DNA of 64,000 bases from NORP240 sp038134485 (GTDB lineage: Bacteria > Pseudomonadota > Gammaproteobacteria > Pseudomonadales > Pseudohongiellaceae): assembly GCA_038134485.1 (NCBI GenBank), contig JAYPVG010000005.1, positions 76,108-140,107 of the forward strand, written 5' to 3'. Numbering within the stretch: position 1 is the first letter of the stretch; each line of letters opens with the position of its first letter. Positions 35,721-45,194 of this stretch are shown piece after piece. The translations under genes were made by a program, and so were the position numbers. The notes beneath the pieces are model-generated. The model searched no databases. It had not been told where the DNA came from and worked only from the letters and a program-made list of their open reading frames with translations.

Positions 35721-37169
35721 ATGCAGATCAGGACCCACGGAACCCGGGCCGCGGCCAGAAACCGAAAAGTAATTGGTTACCTGGACCTGGATTGCGCGCC
35801 AGTGGGTACTCCAAACAGCACCGCACGCGATGGTCTACTTGACGATTGCCGGCCCGGTATTTTCCGCAATCTGGTTCGCTATTTGCGCTCATGGTTCGCT
35901 CTGTTGCTGCTGAGCGCTCCCGCATTTGGCGCCGAAGCACTGCTGGGGCCGCAAGTAGAGCCTGATTACCTTGAAGAAGCAGCCAGTCTCAGAGCCTTAC
36001 CGCAGGTGCAGGCTGCGATGGACCATATTCTGGAGCTGGAGCCGCAATCGCTGGCAGATCTTATCGAGCTGACCGAAATACCTGCTCCCCCGTTCGGTGA
36101 GCAGCAGCGAGCGGCGAGGTTCGCAGAGATGTTGCGCGAAGCCGGTCTGACCGACGTGGTGATAGATGAAGTCGGGAACGCCATCGGTCGACGCCCCGGC
36201 AGTGTCGGCAATCGGGTCATTGGTTATTCGGCCCACCTCGACACCGTGTTTCCCGAGGAGACCGATGTCACTGTCAGATTTGAAGGAAACCGTCTGCTGG
36301 CTCCCGGAATCGGCGATAACTCGCGTGGACTTGTTTCGGTGATAACAGCCCTGCGGGCGCTGCAACATGCCGGCATCCAGACGGAAGCCGATCTGCTTTT
36401 CATAGGCAATGTTGGCGAGGAAGGATTGGGTGATCTGCGCGGGATCAAACATCTGTTCCGGGAGGGAGCGCCTGCCATTGACAGCCTTATCGTGGTAGAT
36501 GGTGGCGATACCAGTCGCATCGTCTACGGCGGAGTCGGTTCGTACCGCTACCGGGTCACTTTTGAGGGACCGGGCGGACATTCCTGGGGCGCCTTCGGGA
36601 TGGCCAACCCACATCATGCGATCGGTCGGGCCATCGCGCTATTCGACGAGGCCGCTGCCCTCGTAACAAGCGAAGGGGCAAGAACAAGCTACAACATCGG
36701 TCGCATCGGAGGTGGTACCTCAATCAATGCAATTCCATTCGAATCGTGGATGGAAGTGGACATGCGATCGGGTGATACCTCCAAACTGGATGAAATCGAT
36801 GGCGTTTTTCATAATGCCATGCAGATAGCACTGGAACAGGAAAATTCGGGGCGGCAGGAAGGACCAGAGCTCACGCTTTCCGTCGACCGGGTAGGGACAC
36901 GCCCGGCTGCGCTTGGCGATCCGTCCAGTCCGTTGCTTCAGCGAGCCATGGCGGTAACCTTGGAATTCGGTACTGAGCCGGAATTGAGGATTTCCTCAAC
37001 CGACGCCAATTTACCCATTTCCCTGGGTATTCCGGCAGTCACCATCAGTCGCGGCGGTCGCGGCGGCAACGCCCATTCGCCGGATGAATGGTGGGAAAAC
37101 GAAGACGGTCATATCGGCATCCAGATTGGCCTGTTGACGCTACTCATGGAGGCCGGGCTGGCTGATTGA
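35721..37169 (+). CDS. Exported M20-family metallopeptidase (tripeptidase/carboxypeptidase-like)
   Basis: 482 aa from ATG 35721. The M20 metal-binding residues are visible: SAHLDTVF (His, Asp), GIGDNSRG (bridging Asp), EEGLGDLRG (catalytic Glu-Glu), VVDGGD, and the last ligand in NAHSPDEWW; the dimerisation lid domain lies between about 270 and 390. The hydrophobic stretch WFALLLLSAPAFGA is preceded by 55 residues if ATG 35721 is used. A TTG at 35883 would give a conventional signal peptide, so the start is uncertain. Substrate unknown. It converges on the esterase gene at 37213. Confidence 0.85.
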   Translation: MQIRTHGTRAAARNRKVIGYLDLDCAPVGTPNSTARDGLLDDCRPGIFRNLVRYLRSWFALLLLSAPAFGAEALLGPQVEPDYLEEAASLRALPQVQAAMDHILELEPQSLADLIELTEIPAPPFGEQQRAARFAEMLREAGLTDVVIDEVGNAIGRRPGSVGNRVIGYSAHLDTVFPEETDVTVRFEGNRLLAPGIGDNSRGLVSVITALRALQHAGIQTEADLLFIGNVGEEGLGDLRGIKHLFREGAPAIDSLIVVDGGDTSRIVYGGVGSYRYRVTFEGPGGHSWGAFGMANPHHAIGRAIALFDEAAALVTSEGARTSYNIGRIGGGTSINAIPFESWMEVDMRSGDTSKLDEIDGVFHNAMQIALEQENSGRQEGPELTLSVDRVGTRPAALGDPSSPLLQRAMAVTLEFGTEPELRISSTDANLPISLGIPAVTISRGGRGGNAHSPDEWWENEDGHIGIQIGLLTLLMEAGLAD

Positions 37170-37212
37170 AATTCCCATGCCGATTGCTGTCCACGCATAC
37201 CGAACAGCAGAA

Positions 37213-38736
37213 TCAGGGATTAGCGGCCGCCTTTCGGGTCAGGTCTTGCAGCACATCAATATATTGGACTTTCGTTCCAAAATCACAATGCCCGTGGTAA
37301 GGCAACCAGGTAAATTTTGCGTCGGCACCCGGTGACTCCATGACGCTGAAGGTATCTTCCAAAATTCGGAGGCCGTTAGTCAGGTAGTAGTCATCCATAT
37401 CCCCCATCCAGAACTGCAGCTTGCCAGCCAGGCTCGGGCCAAGGCTGGTCCAGTTTTCGCGCAGATAGCTGTCCAGGTCCCAGGGTCGCCAGGCGTTCAC
37501 TACAGCCCTGTCGATCAAACCCGTTTGCTGGTCCCACACCGGTATGGGATTACCCTCAGCATCGGGCTGACCGTATACCGCGTTCCAGGTTCCCCACTGT
37601 TGCCCGGATGTGACGAAACTGCCGTTTCTGCCCATGGCGGCTTCCATGCGTATCTCGTCGGCGATACTGAATATAGGGTCGCCATTGGTTTCGCGGGCAC
37701 TCGGGCGAAGCATGCCTGCCTGACTGTAATACGCGTTGTCGTCCTCATAGAGATCGACCAGTTGAAAGGCTCTGAAACTCGGCGAATCAGGACTCAGTGA
37801 GTAAGCGCCGTTAAAGTAATCCGGATAAAAAATCTGCAGGGCCATCGACACCCAGCCGCCCGTGGAACAGCCACTGACAAACCGCGCCGCCGGTCGATCA
37901 TCCATTGGAAAGCGCCGCACCAGTTCGGGAAACAGTTCAGTAAAATTGGCATCGGCGTAAGGGCCGGAAACAGCGCTATTGACCTGGTAGGAATCGCCGA
38001 AGGGAGATTCCCCGTCCAGAAAAACGATTACTGCCGGACGCGTCTGACGATCGCGCCAGTAAGCCATGAACTCCTCGTCCTCAAGAAGTTCCAGGCTTCG
38101 ACTGAAGCGGCCATTAAGCCCCGCCACATGAAACAGTACCGGGTAGCGCTCGTCCAATTGGGCCTCATACCGCGTCGGAAGCAAAACCGAAGCGCGCAGG
38201 TACATGTCGCGCTGGTAGAACCGGGAAAGCAGGTCGGAGCGCAATCGCACGAATTTGAGCAAATGGGTATCTTCAGGAAGGGTTTCGGGGGGGATCGATT
38301 CGGTGAGTTCCAAATGCAGGGACTGCACACTCGAATCAATCTCAACAGCCTGCGTGAGGGAATACAAATTGCCCGGTGAATTCAACTCGGAGAGCGCATC
38401 ATTGAAATCAAACAAGGCCTGAACATGCCAGAGGCCATGATCCAGGTCCTCCAACTGTTGCAACGGGAAGCCGCTGGTCGGCTTGAACCGAATTTCGTCA
38501 CCGGTCCAGTTAGCAAGTTGCGCTGCGAAAAACGGCGGCGCGAGGCGCGGAGCAGGTTCTTCTCCGATCAGAAAGCGCGGTTCAATTGCGTCATCACGGG
38601 AAAACACCACGAAGAGACGCCCGCTGTGGGCGGTTTGCGCCGGCGACATCGATACCGATAGCTGCACCTGGGCGCCTGCTGCCTGACAGATTGCTACCAG
38701 CAGCAAGATTGCACTGCAGTAAACTGATGAACGCAT
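37213..38736 (-). CDS. Exported esterase-like alpha/beta hydrolase
   Basis: 507 aa. Signal peptide MRSSVYCSAILLLVAICQAAG (cleavage near GAQ). An N-terminal beta-rich domain (about 25-190) precedes a putative esterase domain with YPVLFHVAGLNG, VIVFLDGESPFGD and the nucleophile loop GCSTGGW, which fits GxSxG. It resembles esterase-D/enterochelin-esterase-like exported proteins of unknown substrate. ATG at 38736, 5 bp after the stop of the upstream hydrolase on the same strand, so they are probably co-transcribed. The context gives no substrate clue. Confidence 0.85.
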   Translation of the reverse strand: MRSSVYCSAILLLVAICQAAGAQVQLSVSMSPAQTAHSGRLFVVFSRDDAIEPRFLIGEEPAPRLAPPFFAAQLANWTGDEIRFKPTSGFPLQQLEDLDHGLWHVQALFDFNDALSELNSPGNLYSLTQAVEIDSSVQSLHLELTESIPPETLPEDTHLLKFVRLRSDLLSRFYQRDMYLRASVLLPTRYEAQLDERYPVLFHVAGLNGRFSRSLELLEDEEFMAYWRDRQTRPAVIVFLDGESPFGDSYQVNSAVSGPYADANFTELFPELVRRFPMDDRPAARFVSGCSTGGWVSMALQIFYPDYFNGAYSLSPDSPSFRAFQLVDLYEDDNAYYSQAGMLRPSARETNGDPIFSIADEIRMEAAMGRNGSFVTSGQQWGTWNAVYGQPDAEGNPIPVWDQQTGLIDRAVVNAWRPWDLDSYLRENWTSLGPSLAGKLQFWMGDMDDYYLTNGLRILEDTFSVMESPGADAKFTWLPYHGHCDFGTKVQYIDVLQDLTRKAAANP

Positions 38737-38741
38737 ATAAT

Positions 38742-39740
38742 TTACGATCCTTTTACTCCGCTTTCCTGAAGTATCTCATCCACCACCGCAAATATTTTGT
38801 CCCGATAGAACTTTGATTCATTCACCATATGATGCCGTGCGCCGTCTATGAGATAGGTTCTTGCGGACGGGAACTTTGCCGTGAGCGCGGGCAGGTTGTA
38901 AAGCCAGTCAACAGTAGTGTCCTCGGTGCCTTGTATGATGTGCATTGCAGCGCTGCAACTATCTGCGCTATCGAACGTCTCCAGATAATCCTTTAATGCA
39001 CGAACCCAGTCGATCTGCAGGAACCGCGCCTGCAGAGGATCCTGTTCGAATATAAATTTTAGAAACTCTTCGTCATGGCTGTTGACTGCAAACTCTCGCT
39101 TGACCCGCGTAACGAACCAGCGCAATAAATGATACTTCCACAAGCCTGCGTTCCAGCCGGTCGGGCGAAGCAAAGGGGCCAGGAGCACTATTTTGTTCAG
39201 CTCGGCAGGGCGAAACCCGTCTCCCCTCAGCAGGCAATTGATAACTGCTGCAGCTCCGGTACTCTGAGCCAGCACATGCCAGGGACCCGCCACACCATTA
39301 TTGCAGGCCACTGATAAGCAGTCGGTCAGCGCCTGGCTATAGTGATCAAACGATTCGATAGCGGCGGGCTTGCCGGAGGACAAACCGTGGCCAGGCAAAT
39401 CAAAGGCCAGCACCGATAAGCCCCTTGAAAGGCAGTGCTCGATCGCGTGGCGAAACAGACCCACGTGATCATAGTAGCCATGCAGAACCACTATGTTGGC
39501 GCGCCTGCGGTCTTCGGGTACCGCAAAATAATGGCAGGCCAGTCGATAGTCCAGACTGTCGAAGGTCCCGAGATAATGATTGATCGGCCAGGGAGTCTTC
39601 AGTCGATCCAGCCCGTAATGGGAAAGGTAGCAGCGTATCAGGTCAGTCTGTGCCGATCCGACATCGGGAATGGCAATGCTGAAATCAATTGCCGCCAGGC
39701 CTTCATTCAGCTGCTTTGCTGACGCGGCAGTGAACTCCAT
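38742..39740 (-). CDS. Alpha/beta hydrolase (lysophospholipase/serine aminopeptidase S33-like)
   Basis: 332 aa, no signal peptide. Hydrolase_4-type core with VLHGYYDHVG (oxyanion loop), FDLPGHGLSSG, a nucleophile elbow reading LAQSTGAA (Ala in place of the first Gly of GxSxG), and a C-terminal IQGTEDTTVDW (Asp) and GARHHMVNE (His). Resembles PldB-like lysophospholipases or monoacylglycerol lipases. It starts 29 bp after fba on the same strand and lies directly before the exported esterase, so it may ride at the tail of the tkt-epd-pgk-fba transcript. Confidence 0.88.
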   Translation of the reverse strand: MEFTAASAKQLNEGLAAIDFSIAIPDVGSAQTDLIRCYLSHYGLDRLKTPWPINHYLGTFDSLDYRLACHYFAVPEDRRRANIVVLHGYYDHVGLFRHAIEHCLSRGLSVLAFDLPGHGLSSGKPAAIESFDHYSQALTDCLSVACNNGVAGPWHVLAQSTGAAAVINCLLRGDGFRPAELNKIVLLAPLLRPTGWNAGLWKYHLLRWFVTRVKREFAVNSHDEEFLKFIFEQDPLQARFLQIDWVRALKDYLETFDSADSCSAAMHIIQGTEDTTVDWLYNLPALTAKFPSARTYLIDGARHHMVNESKFYRDKIFAVVDEILQESGVKGS

Positions 39741-39769
39741 CTCGGTTACCAGCGGTTCCTGCCCGCTTG

Positions 39770-40819
39770 CTAGAGGCCGTCGGCATAGCGCTGGGACATT
39801 TCCTCCAGCGTGTATACTTTACCGATGCTGGAAATCTGGCCAGCGGTACCGAACGCTTCCAGCCTGGCCTTGACGATCGACTTCATTGCCGCAATGGTGG
39901 GCGTGAGGAATTTTCGCGGATCGAATTCCGAGGTGTTCTCGGCGAGAAATTTGCGCGCCGCACCGGTGGATGCGAGTCGCAAATCCGTATCGATGTTGAC
40001 CTTGCGTACGCCATGCCGAATCCCTTCCTGAATTTCCTCTACCGGAACCCCGTAAGTTTCCGGAATCTCCCCGCCGAATTGGTTGATTACCGCCAGCCAT
40101 TCCTGAGGCACCGAGGAAGACCCATGCATGACGAGGTGCGTGTTGGGAATTTTTTCGTGGATTTCCCTGATTCGATCGATCGCCAGGATATCGCCGGTTG
40201 GCGGGCGGCTGAACTTGTAGGCGCCATGGCTGGTGCCAACGGCGATTGCCAGTGCATCAACACCGGTGGCAGCGACAAAATCTGCTGCTTCCTGAGGATC
40301 GGTCAGCAACTGCGACATGGACAGCTGACCCTCGGCACCGATGCCGTCTTCCTCGCCTGCCATACCGGTTTCCAGAGATCCCAGGCAACCGATCTCGCCT
40401 TCCACTGACACGCCGCAGGCATGGGCCATCTGCACGGCCAAACTTGTCACCCGCACGTTGTAATCGAAGTCGGTTGGCGTTTTACCGTCTTCTCCTAGCG
40501 AACCGTCCATCATTACCGACGAGAATCCCAGTTGAATGGAGCGCTGGCAAACCGCCGGAGAAACGCCGTGATCCTGATGCATAACGATCGGAATATGGGG
40601 AAACTCCTCGATGGCCGCCTGAATCAGATGCTTGAGGAAATTGGACCCGGCATACTTCCTGGCGCCAGCTGAGGCCTGCAATATTACCGGGCTGTTGACC
40701 TCGTCAGCGCCTTCCATGATTGCCCGCACCTGTTCCAGGTTGTTGACATTGAACGCCGGGACACCGTAGTTATTCTCGGCAGCGTGGTCCAGAAGTTGTC
40801 GTAAACTGATTAATGCCAT
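39770..40819 (-). CDS. fba: Class II fructose-bisphosphate aldolase
   Basis: 349 aa, zinc-dependent. Metal and substrate motifs: HQDHG, GEIGCLGSLETG (a class IIB insertion region), IAVGTSHGAYKF, MHGSSSVP and KVNIDTDLR. It interconverts fructose-1,6-bisphosphate with the triose phosphates. The sequence is of the Calvin-cycle-like (type B) subclass common in Pseudomonas. ATG at 40819. It follows pgk by 51 bp, part of the run tkt-epd-pgk-fba seen in pseudomonads. Confidence 0.97.
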   Translation of the reverse strand: MALISLRQLLDHAAENNYGVPAFNVNNLEQVRAIMEGADEVNSPVILQASAGARKYAGSNFLKHLIQAAIEEFPHIPIVMHQDHGVSPAVCQRSIQLGFSSVMMDGSLGEDGKTPTDFDYNVRVTSLAVQMAHACGVSVEGEIGCLGSLETGMAGEEDGIGAEGQLSMSQLLTDPQEAADFVAATGVDALAIAVGTSHGAYKFSRPPTGDILAIDRIREIHEKIPNTHLVMHGSSSVPQEWLAVINQFGGEIPETYGVPVEEIQEGIRHGVRKVNIDTDLRLASTGAARKFLAENTSEFDPRKFLTPTIAAMKSIVKARLEAFGTAGQISSIGKVYTLEEMSQRYADGL

Positions 40820-40870
40820 GATGAACCCTCTGTAATTCTTGATCTCTCTGGCTTTTGCCTCTTTGACTGA

Positions 40871-42055
40871 CTAGTTGTCCAGGCCCCGGGTTTCGAGAAT
40901 CTGTACCGCCGGCAATACCATGCCCTGCACGTATTCGAGAAACGCCCCACCTCCGGTAGATATGTAGGAAATGCTGTCGGTCACCTCGAACTTGTCGATG
41001 GCGGCGATGGTTTCGCCGCCGCCGGCGATGGAAAAGCCCTGGTTAGCCGCTACCGCTTCGGCTACTGCCCGTGTGCCGCCGGCAAACTGCGCGAATTCGA
41101 ATACTCCGATCGGCCCGTTCCAGATTACTGTCTTTACATCGCCGATGATAGCGGCAAGAAGCGCTGCAGTCTCCGGTCCCACATCCAGAATCATATCGTC
41201 TTCGCCCACATCGGAAACCTTTTTAACCGTTGCGACGGCGGACTCGGAGAACTCATTGGCAACAACAACATCCACTGGGATTGGTATATCGGTTTTCGCC
41301 ATCAATGCCCGGGCCTGCTCGATCAGCTCAGGCTCGCACAGGGACTTGCCGACCTGATATCCAGCGGCGGCAAGAAACGTATTGGCGATGCCGCCGCCGA
41401 CAATCAGCTGATCGACGATATCCCCAAGGCGTTCCAGAACCCCGAGCTTGGTAGACACCTTGGCACCGCCAACGATAGCAAGCACGGGGCGTTGCGGATT
41501 CTTCAGCGACCGATCCAGGGCATCCAGCTCCTTTGCTAACAGGGGTCCTGCACAGGCCTGTTGGGCGAATTTCGCCACGCCGTGGGTGCTGGCCTGGGCG
41601 CGGTGGGCCGTGCCGAAGGCGTCCATCACGAAGATATCGCACAATGCCGCGTAGCCCCTCGCGAGGTTCTCATCATCGGCTTTTTCTCCGCTGTTAATGC
41701 GGACATTCTCCAACAGGGTTACAGCGCCGGCACCGGGCAATGCGGCATCGGGATTTTGCAGGTAGTTTTCGCACAGCTTGACCTGGCACTCCAGCAATTG
41801 CGCCAGGCGACCGGCAATCGGCAACATGGAGGAGTCCGACTGATCGGTCAGGGGAACGCCCTCTTCCGGCCGGCCCAGGTGTGACATAACAATCGGTCTT
41901 GCGCCACGCTCAAGCGCGAGGCGAATGGTCGGCAGTGCTGCCCTGATGCGGGTGTCGTTGGCCACCGAACCGTCCTTGATCGGCACGTTGAGATCTTCCC
42001 GTATCAGAACCCGCTTGCCGGCCAGGTCCAGGTCTTCCATCCGTAAAATCGTCAT
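40871..42055 (-). CDS. pgk: Phosphoglycerate kinase
   Basis: 394 aa, full length. It transfers phosphate from 1,3-bisphosphoglycerate to ADP. N-domain VLIREDLNVP and SHLGRP, hinge and nucleotide domain VGGAKVSTK, and WNGPIGVFE; the C-terminal ISTGGGAFLEYVQG is intact. ATG at 42055. Directly upstream is the 66-bp purine hexamer repeat, so the ribosome-binding region of this gene lies in or next to the repeat (GGGAAA units, then GAGTACCAGACA before the ATG). Confidence 0.98.
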   Translation of the reverse strand: MTILRMEDLDLAGKRVLIREDLNVPIKDGSVANDTRIRAALPTIRLALERGARPIVMSHLGRPEEGVPLTDQSDSSMLPIAGRLAQLLECQVKLCENYLQNPDAALPGAGAVTLLENVRINSGEKADDENLARGYAALCDIFVMDAFGTAHRAQASTHGVAKFAQQACAGPLLAKELDALDRSLKNPQRPVLAIVGGAKVSTKLGVLERLGDIVDQLIVGGGIANTFLAAAGYQVGKSLCEPELIEQARALMAKTDIPIPVDVVVANEFSESAVATVKKVSDVGEDDMILDVGPETAALLAAIIGDVKTVIWNGPIGVFEFAQFAGGTRAVAEAVAANQGFSIAGGGETIAAIDKFEVTDSISYISTGGGAFLEYVQGMVLPAVQILETRGLDN

Positions 42056-42061
42056 TGTCTG

Positions 42062-42127
42062 GTACTCTTTCCCTTTGCCTTTCCCTTTCCCTTTCCGTTA
42101 CTCTTACTCTTAGCCTTACCCTTTCCC
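42062..42127 (-). repeat. Eleven-unit degenerate hexanucleotide tandem repeat between epd and pgk
   Basis: Read on the minus (coding) strand, the tract is exactly 66 bp, eleven hexamers of the pattern GRGWAA: GGGAAA, GGGTAA, GGCTAA, GAGTAA, GAGTAA, CGGAAA, GGGAAA, GGGAAA, GGCAAA, GGGAAA, GAGTAC. The first two units encode the last Gly-Lys-Gly and the stop of epd; the next units carry further in-frame TAA codons. The pgk-proximal units resemble repeated Shine-Dalgarno sequences. Such a tract can change length by slippage. Confidence 0.9.
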
Positions 42128-43138
42128 TGACTCTGCAAGAAATTGTGCCACATCCAGCATGCGGTTCGCATAGGCCCACTCGTTATCGAACCAGATAAGC
42201 AATTTCACCAGTGACGCGCCGCTGACCCGGGTAAAACTGAGGTCGACGATCGCGGACCGGGGATCGTGGTTGAAATCACAGGACGCCAGCGGCTGGTCGG
42301 TATAGCCGAGGATGTTGAGGGGCAGGGCAGTGCTTTCTGCGCGGATCAACTCGTTAACCAGGTCGACGCTGGTTGGCGTGTCTGTCACCACGGTCAGGTC
42401 GATCGCCGAAACATTTACCGTCGGCACTCGTACCGCGTAGGCCTCGAAGCGATCCTCAAGCTCTGGCAGGATGCGCCCTATACCGCGAGTAATTTCCGTC
42501 TCAACAGGAATTATGGATTGCATGGCGCTTCGAGTTTTGCGCAAATCGTTGTGATGGTAAGCATCGATCACCGGCTGGTCGTTCATCGCCGAATGGATAG
42601 TGGTCACCACTCCCTGACGGATGCCCAGTTCCCGGTCCAGGGTTTGGATCACCGGTATGAGTGCATTGGTAGTGCAGGAGGCGTTGGAGATGACGGTTTC
42701 TGTGCCGCTCAGCTGCCTGTGATTGATACCGTACACGACCGTCGCATCAACGTCCCGCTCGGCGGGTTGGGAAAACAGCACTTTACCTGCGCCGGCCTGC
42801 AGGTGGCCGCTGGCTCGTTGCCGGTCGGTATAGGTACCACTGCATTCCATGACCAGATCAATACCGAGCTCCGCCCAGGGCAGGCTGGTAAAATCGGTCT
42901 GACTAAAAACCTGCAGCGGATCACCATCGATATCCAGCAATCCGTCCCGCCGGGTGACCTCTCCAAGAAAGCGTCCATGAGTGCTGTCGTAGCGCAACAG
43001 GTGCGCCAGAGTAGCGATATCTGCCACATCGTTGACAGCCACAATACGCAGCTCCGGATAATCGGTTGACTCGTACAGGGCACGCAATACACAGCGACCG
43101 ATGCGGCCAAGACCATTGATTGCGATTCGATAGGGCAT
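42116..43138 (-). CDS. epd: D-erythrose-4-phosphate dehydrogenase (GAPDH-like)
   Basis: 340 aa, GAPDH fold. Rossmann start INGLGRIGRCVLRALYES, catalytic Cys155 in SNASCTTN, and the TTIHSAMNDQPVIDAYH region, where HSAM-DQ-VIDAYH is the Epd signature rather than that of glycolytic GAPDH. It oxidises erythrose-4-phosphate to 4-phosphoerythronate, the first step of de novo pyridoxal phosphate synthesis. In this position a secondary GAPDH role is possible. Its last codons and stop lie in the hexamer repeat. ATG at 43138, 52 bp after tkt. Confidence 0.93.
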   Translation of the reverse strand: MPYRIAINGLGRIGRCVLRALYESTDYPELRIVAVNDVADIATLAHLLRYDSTHGRFLGEVTRRDGLLDIDGDPLQVFSQTDFTSLPWAELGIDLVMECSGTYTDRQRASGHLQAGAGKVLFSQPAERDVDATVVYGINHRQLSGTETVISNASCTTNALIPVIQTLDRELGIRQGVVTTIHSAMNDQPVIDAYHHNDLRKTRSAMQSIIPVETEITRGIGRILPELEDRFEAYAVRVPTVNVSAIDLTVVTDTPTSVDLVNELIRAESTALPLNILGYTDQPLASCDFNHDPRSAIVDLSFTRVSGASLVKLLIWFDNEWAYANRMLDVAQFLAESGKG

Positions 43139-43190
43139 AGGCTTTCCCGGACTTCCGACCAGGGCTAGACGTCCTTTACGTGGTTGAAAC

Positions 43191-45194
43191 TTAGTTAAGC
43201 AGGGTCCTGGCCACCGACGCTACATTGCCCGCGGTGAAGCCGAAGCTCTCCATCAACTGCGGTCCAGGAGCTGACTCTCCGAAGGTGGTCATACCGACCA
43301 CTGCGCCATCCAGCCCCACCAGCTTGCGCCAGAAGTCCTGGGTACCCGCCTCGACAGCGACACGTCGACGAACCGACGACGGCAATACACTCTCCCGATA
43401 GGCCTCATCCTGACTTTCGAATACGTCGACGGCCGGCATGGCAACCAGTCTTGCGTTGACGCCTTCCTGCTGCAGATCTTCCACGGCCTGGCGGCTGATT
43501 TCCACTTCCGAGCCTGTGGCTATGACTATCAGTTCCGGCTCGCCATCGCAGTCTTTGAGTACGTAACCGCCGCGGGCAATGTTTGCCAGCTGCTCGGCTG
43601 TTCGCTGCTGGTGGGGCAGACCCTGACGGGAGAGCACCAGCGAGCTGGGCCCTGTATCTCGCAGGACTGCCGCCTTCCAGGCAACCGCTGTCTCAGTGAC
43701 ATCGCAGGGGCGCCAGACAGACATGTTGGGGGTATATCGAAGACTGGCCAGCTGCTCTACCGGCTGGTGGGTAGGACCATCCTCTCCCTGACCGATCGAA
43801 TCGTGGGTGTAAACCAGCACGGTGTGCTGCCCCATGAGGCAGCCCATGCGCACCGCATTGCGGGCGTACTCCATAAAGATCAAAAAGGTGGCGCAGTAAG
43901 GCAGAAATCCGCCATGCAGGGCGAGTCCGTTACAGATCGCGGTCATGCCGAATTCTCGAACGCCGAAATAGACGTAGTTGCCGTCCGCCTGTTCGGTGAC
44001 AGGGGTGCTTCCGTCCCACTGGGCGCCGTTGGAACCGGCCAGATCAGCAGAACCGCCTATGAGTTCCGGCAGCCAGCTACCGAGTTTATCCAGGCATTGC
44101 TTTGAGGCTACCCGGGTAGCAAGTTTTTCGCCGGCACTCTGACACTCCGCGATAAAGCCGTTGATGCGTTCCTCAAAGTCGCGGGGCACTTCGCCTTTAA
44201 TCCGTCGGACCAGCTCCAGCGCCAGGTCCGGGCGCTCTTCCTCAAAATGCACGAGTTTTTCTTTCCACGCTGTTTCCGCCTGCAGGCCGCGCTCCCGGGC
44301 ATCCCAGCTCGCGCGGACGGCATCAGGAATATCGAACGGCTCATGCGCCCAACCAAGCTCTTGCCGGACTGCGGCAACCTCTTCAGCTCCCAGGGGCGAG
44401 CCATGGGTGGAAGCGGTACCCTGTTTATTGGGCGAGCCAAAACCGATCACTGTTTTACAGCGAATAATCGTTGGCCGTTCATGATCAGCCTGAGCCTGAC
44501 GTATTGCATCGCTGATCTGCTGCGGGTCGTGTCCGTTTATGGCCAGAACCTGCCATCCATAAGCCTCGAATCGCTTGCTGGTGTCGTCGGTAAACCACTG
44601 CTGGATCTCGCCATCTATTGAGATTCCATTGTCGTCGTAAAAGACAATCAGCTTGTGCAGCTTGTGGGTGCCCGCAAGTGAACAGACTTCGTGGGAAATG
44701 CCCTCCATCAGGCAGCCGTCGCCTGCGAAAACGTATGTGTAGTGATCGATGATGGCGTGGCCGTCCCGATTAAACTGCGCCGCCAGAGTTTTTTCCGCCA
44801 GCGCCATGCCCACGGCATTGGCCAGCCCCTGCCCCAGCGGGCCGGTAGTGGTTTCGACTCCCGGAGTCATGCCGTATTCGGGGTGGCCTGGCGTGCGCGA
44901 ATGCAGCTGCCGAAAGTTTCGAATCTCCTCCAGCGGCAGATCGTAACCAGTAAGATGCAGCAGGGAGTAAATCAGCATAGACCCGTGTCCGTTTGAAAGA
45001 ACGAAACGGTCTCTGTTAAACCATTGAGGGTTTGCCGGGTTGTGAACCAGGAATTCGTTCCATAGCACCTCGGCGATGTCTGCCATGCCCATGGGCATGC
45101 CCGGATGCCCGGAATTGGCCTGTTGCACGGCATCCATGCTCAGTACTCTGATAGCGTCGGCCCGCTGTTTTCGCGTCACGTCTTGCGCTGACAT
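43191..45194 (-). CDS. tkt: Transketolase
   Basis: 667 aa from ATG 45194 (MSAQDVTRKQRADAIRVL); a longer open frame reaches 45260 but adds no conserved residues. A TPP enzyme that moves two-carbon units in the pentose phosphate pathway. NSGHPGMPMGMADIAEVLW, the TPP motif GDGCLMEGISHE and YTHDSIGQGEDGPTHQP are all present. It heads the minus-strand run tkt-epd-pgk-fba and supplies or consumes erythrose-4-phosphate, the substrate of Epd and of the DAHP synthase at 16.8 kb. Confidence 0.97.
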   Translation of the reverse strand: MSAQDVTRKQRADAIRVLSMDAVQQANSGHPGMPMGMADIAEVLWNEFLVHNPANPQWFNRDRFVLSNGHGSMLIYSLLHLTGYDLPLEEIRNFRQLHSRTPGHPEYGMTPGVETTTGPLGQGLANAVGMALAEKTLAAQFNRDGHAIIDHYTYVFAGDGCLMEGISHEVCSLAGTHKLHKLIVFYDDNGISIDGEIQQWFTDDTSKRFEAYGWQVLAINGHDPQQISDAIRQAQADHERPTIIRCKTVIGFGSPNKQGTASTHGSPLGAEEVAAVRQELGWAHEPFDIPDAVRASWDARERGLQAETAWKEKLVHFEEERPDLALELVRRIKGEVPRDFEERINGFIAECQSAGEKLATRVASKQCLDKLGSWLPELIGGSADLAGSNGAQWDGSTPVTEQADGNYVYFGVREFGMTAICNGLALHGGFLPYCATFLIFMEYARNAVRMGCLMGQHTVLVYTHDSIGQGEDGPTHQPVEQLASLRYTPNMSVWRPCDVTETAVAWKAAVLRDTGPSSLVLSRQGLPHQQRTAEQLANIARGGYVLKDCDGEPELIVIATGSEVEISRQAVEDLQQEGVNARLVAMPAVDVFESQDEAYRESVLPSSVRRRVAVEAGTQDFWRKLVGLDGAVVGMTTFGESAPGPQLMESFGFTAGNVASVARTLLN

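Noticed and set aside
42266..43069. 267-codon plus-strand open frame antisense to epd
   Set aside because: A high-GC third-position shadow of epd.
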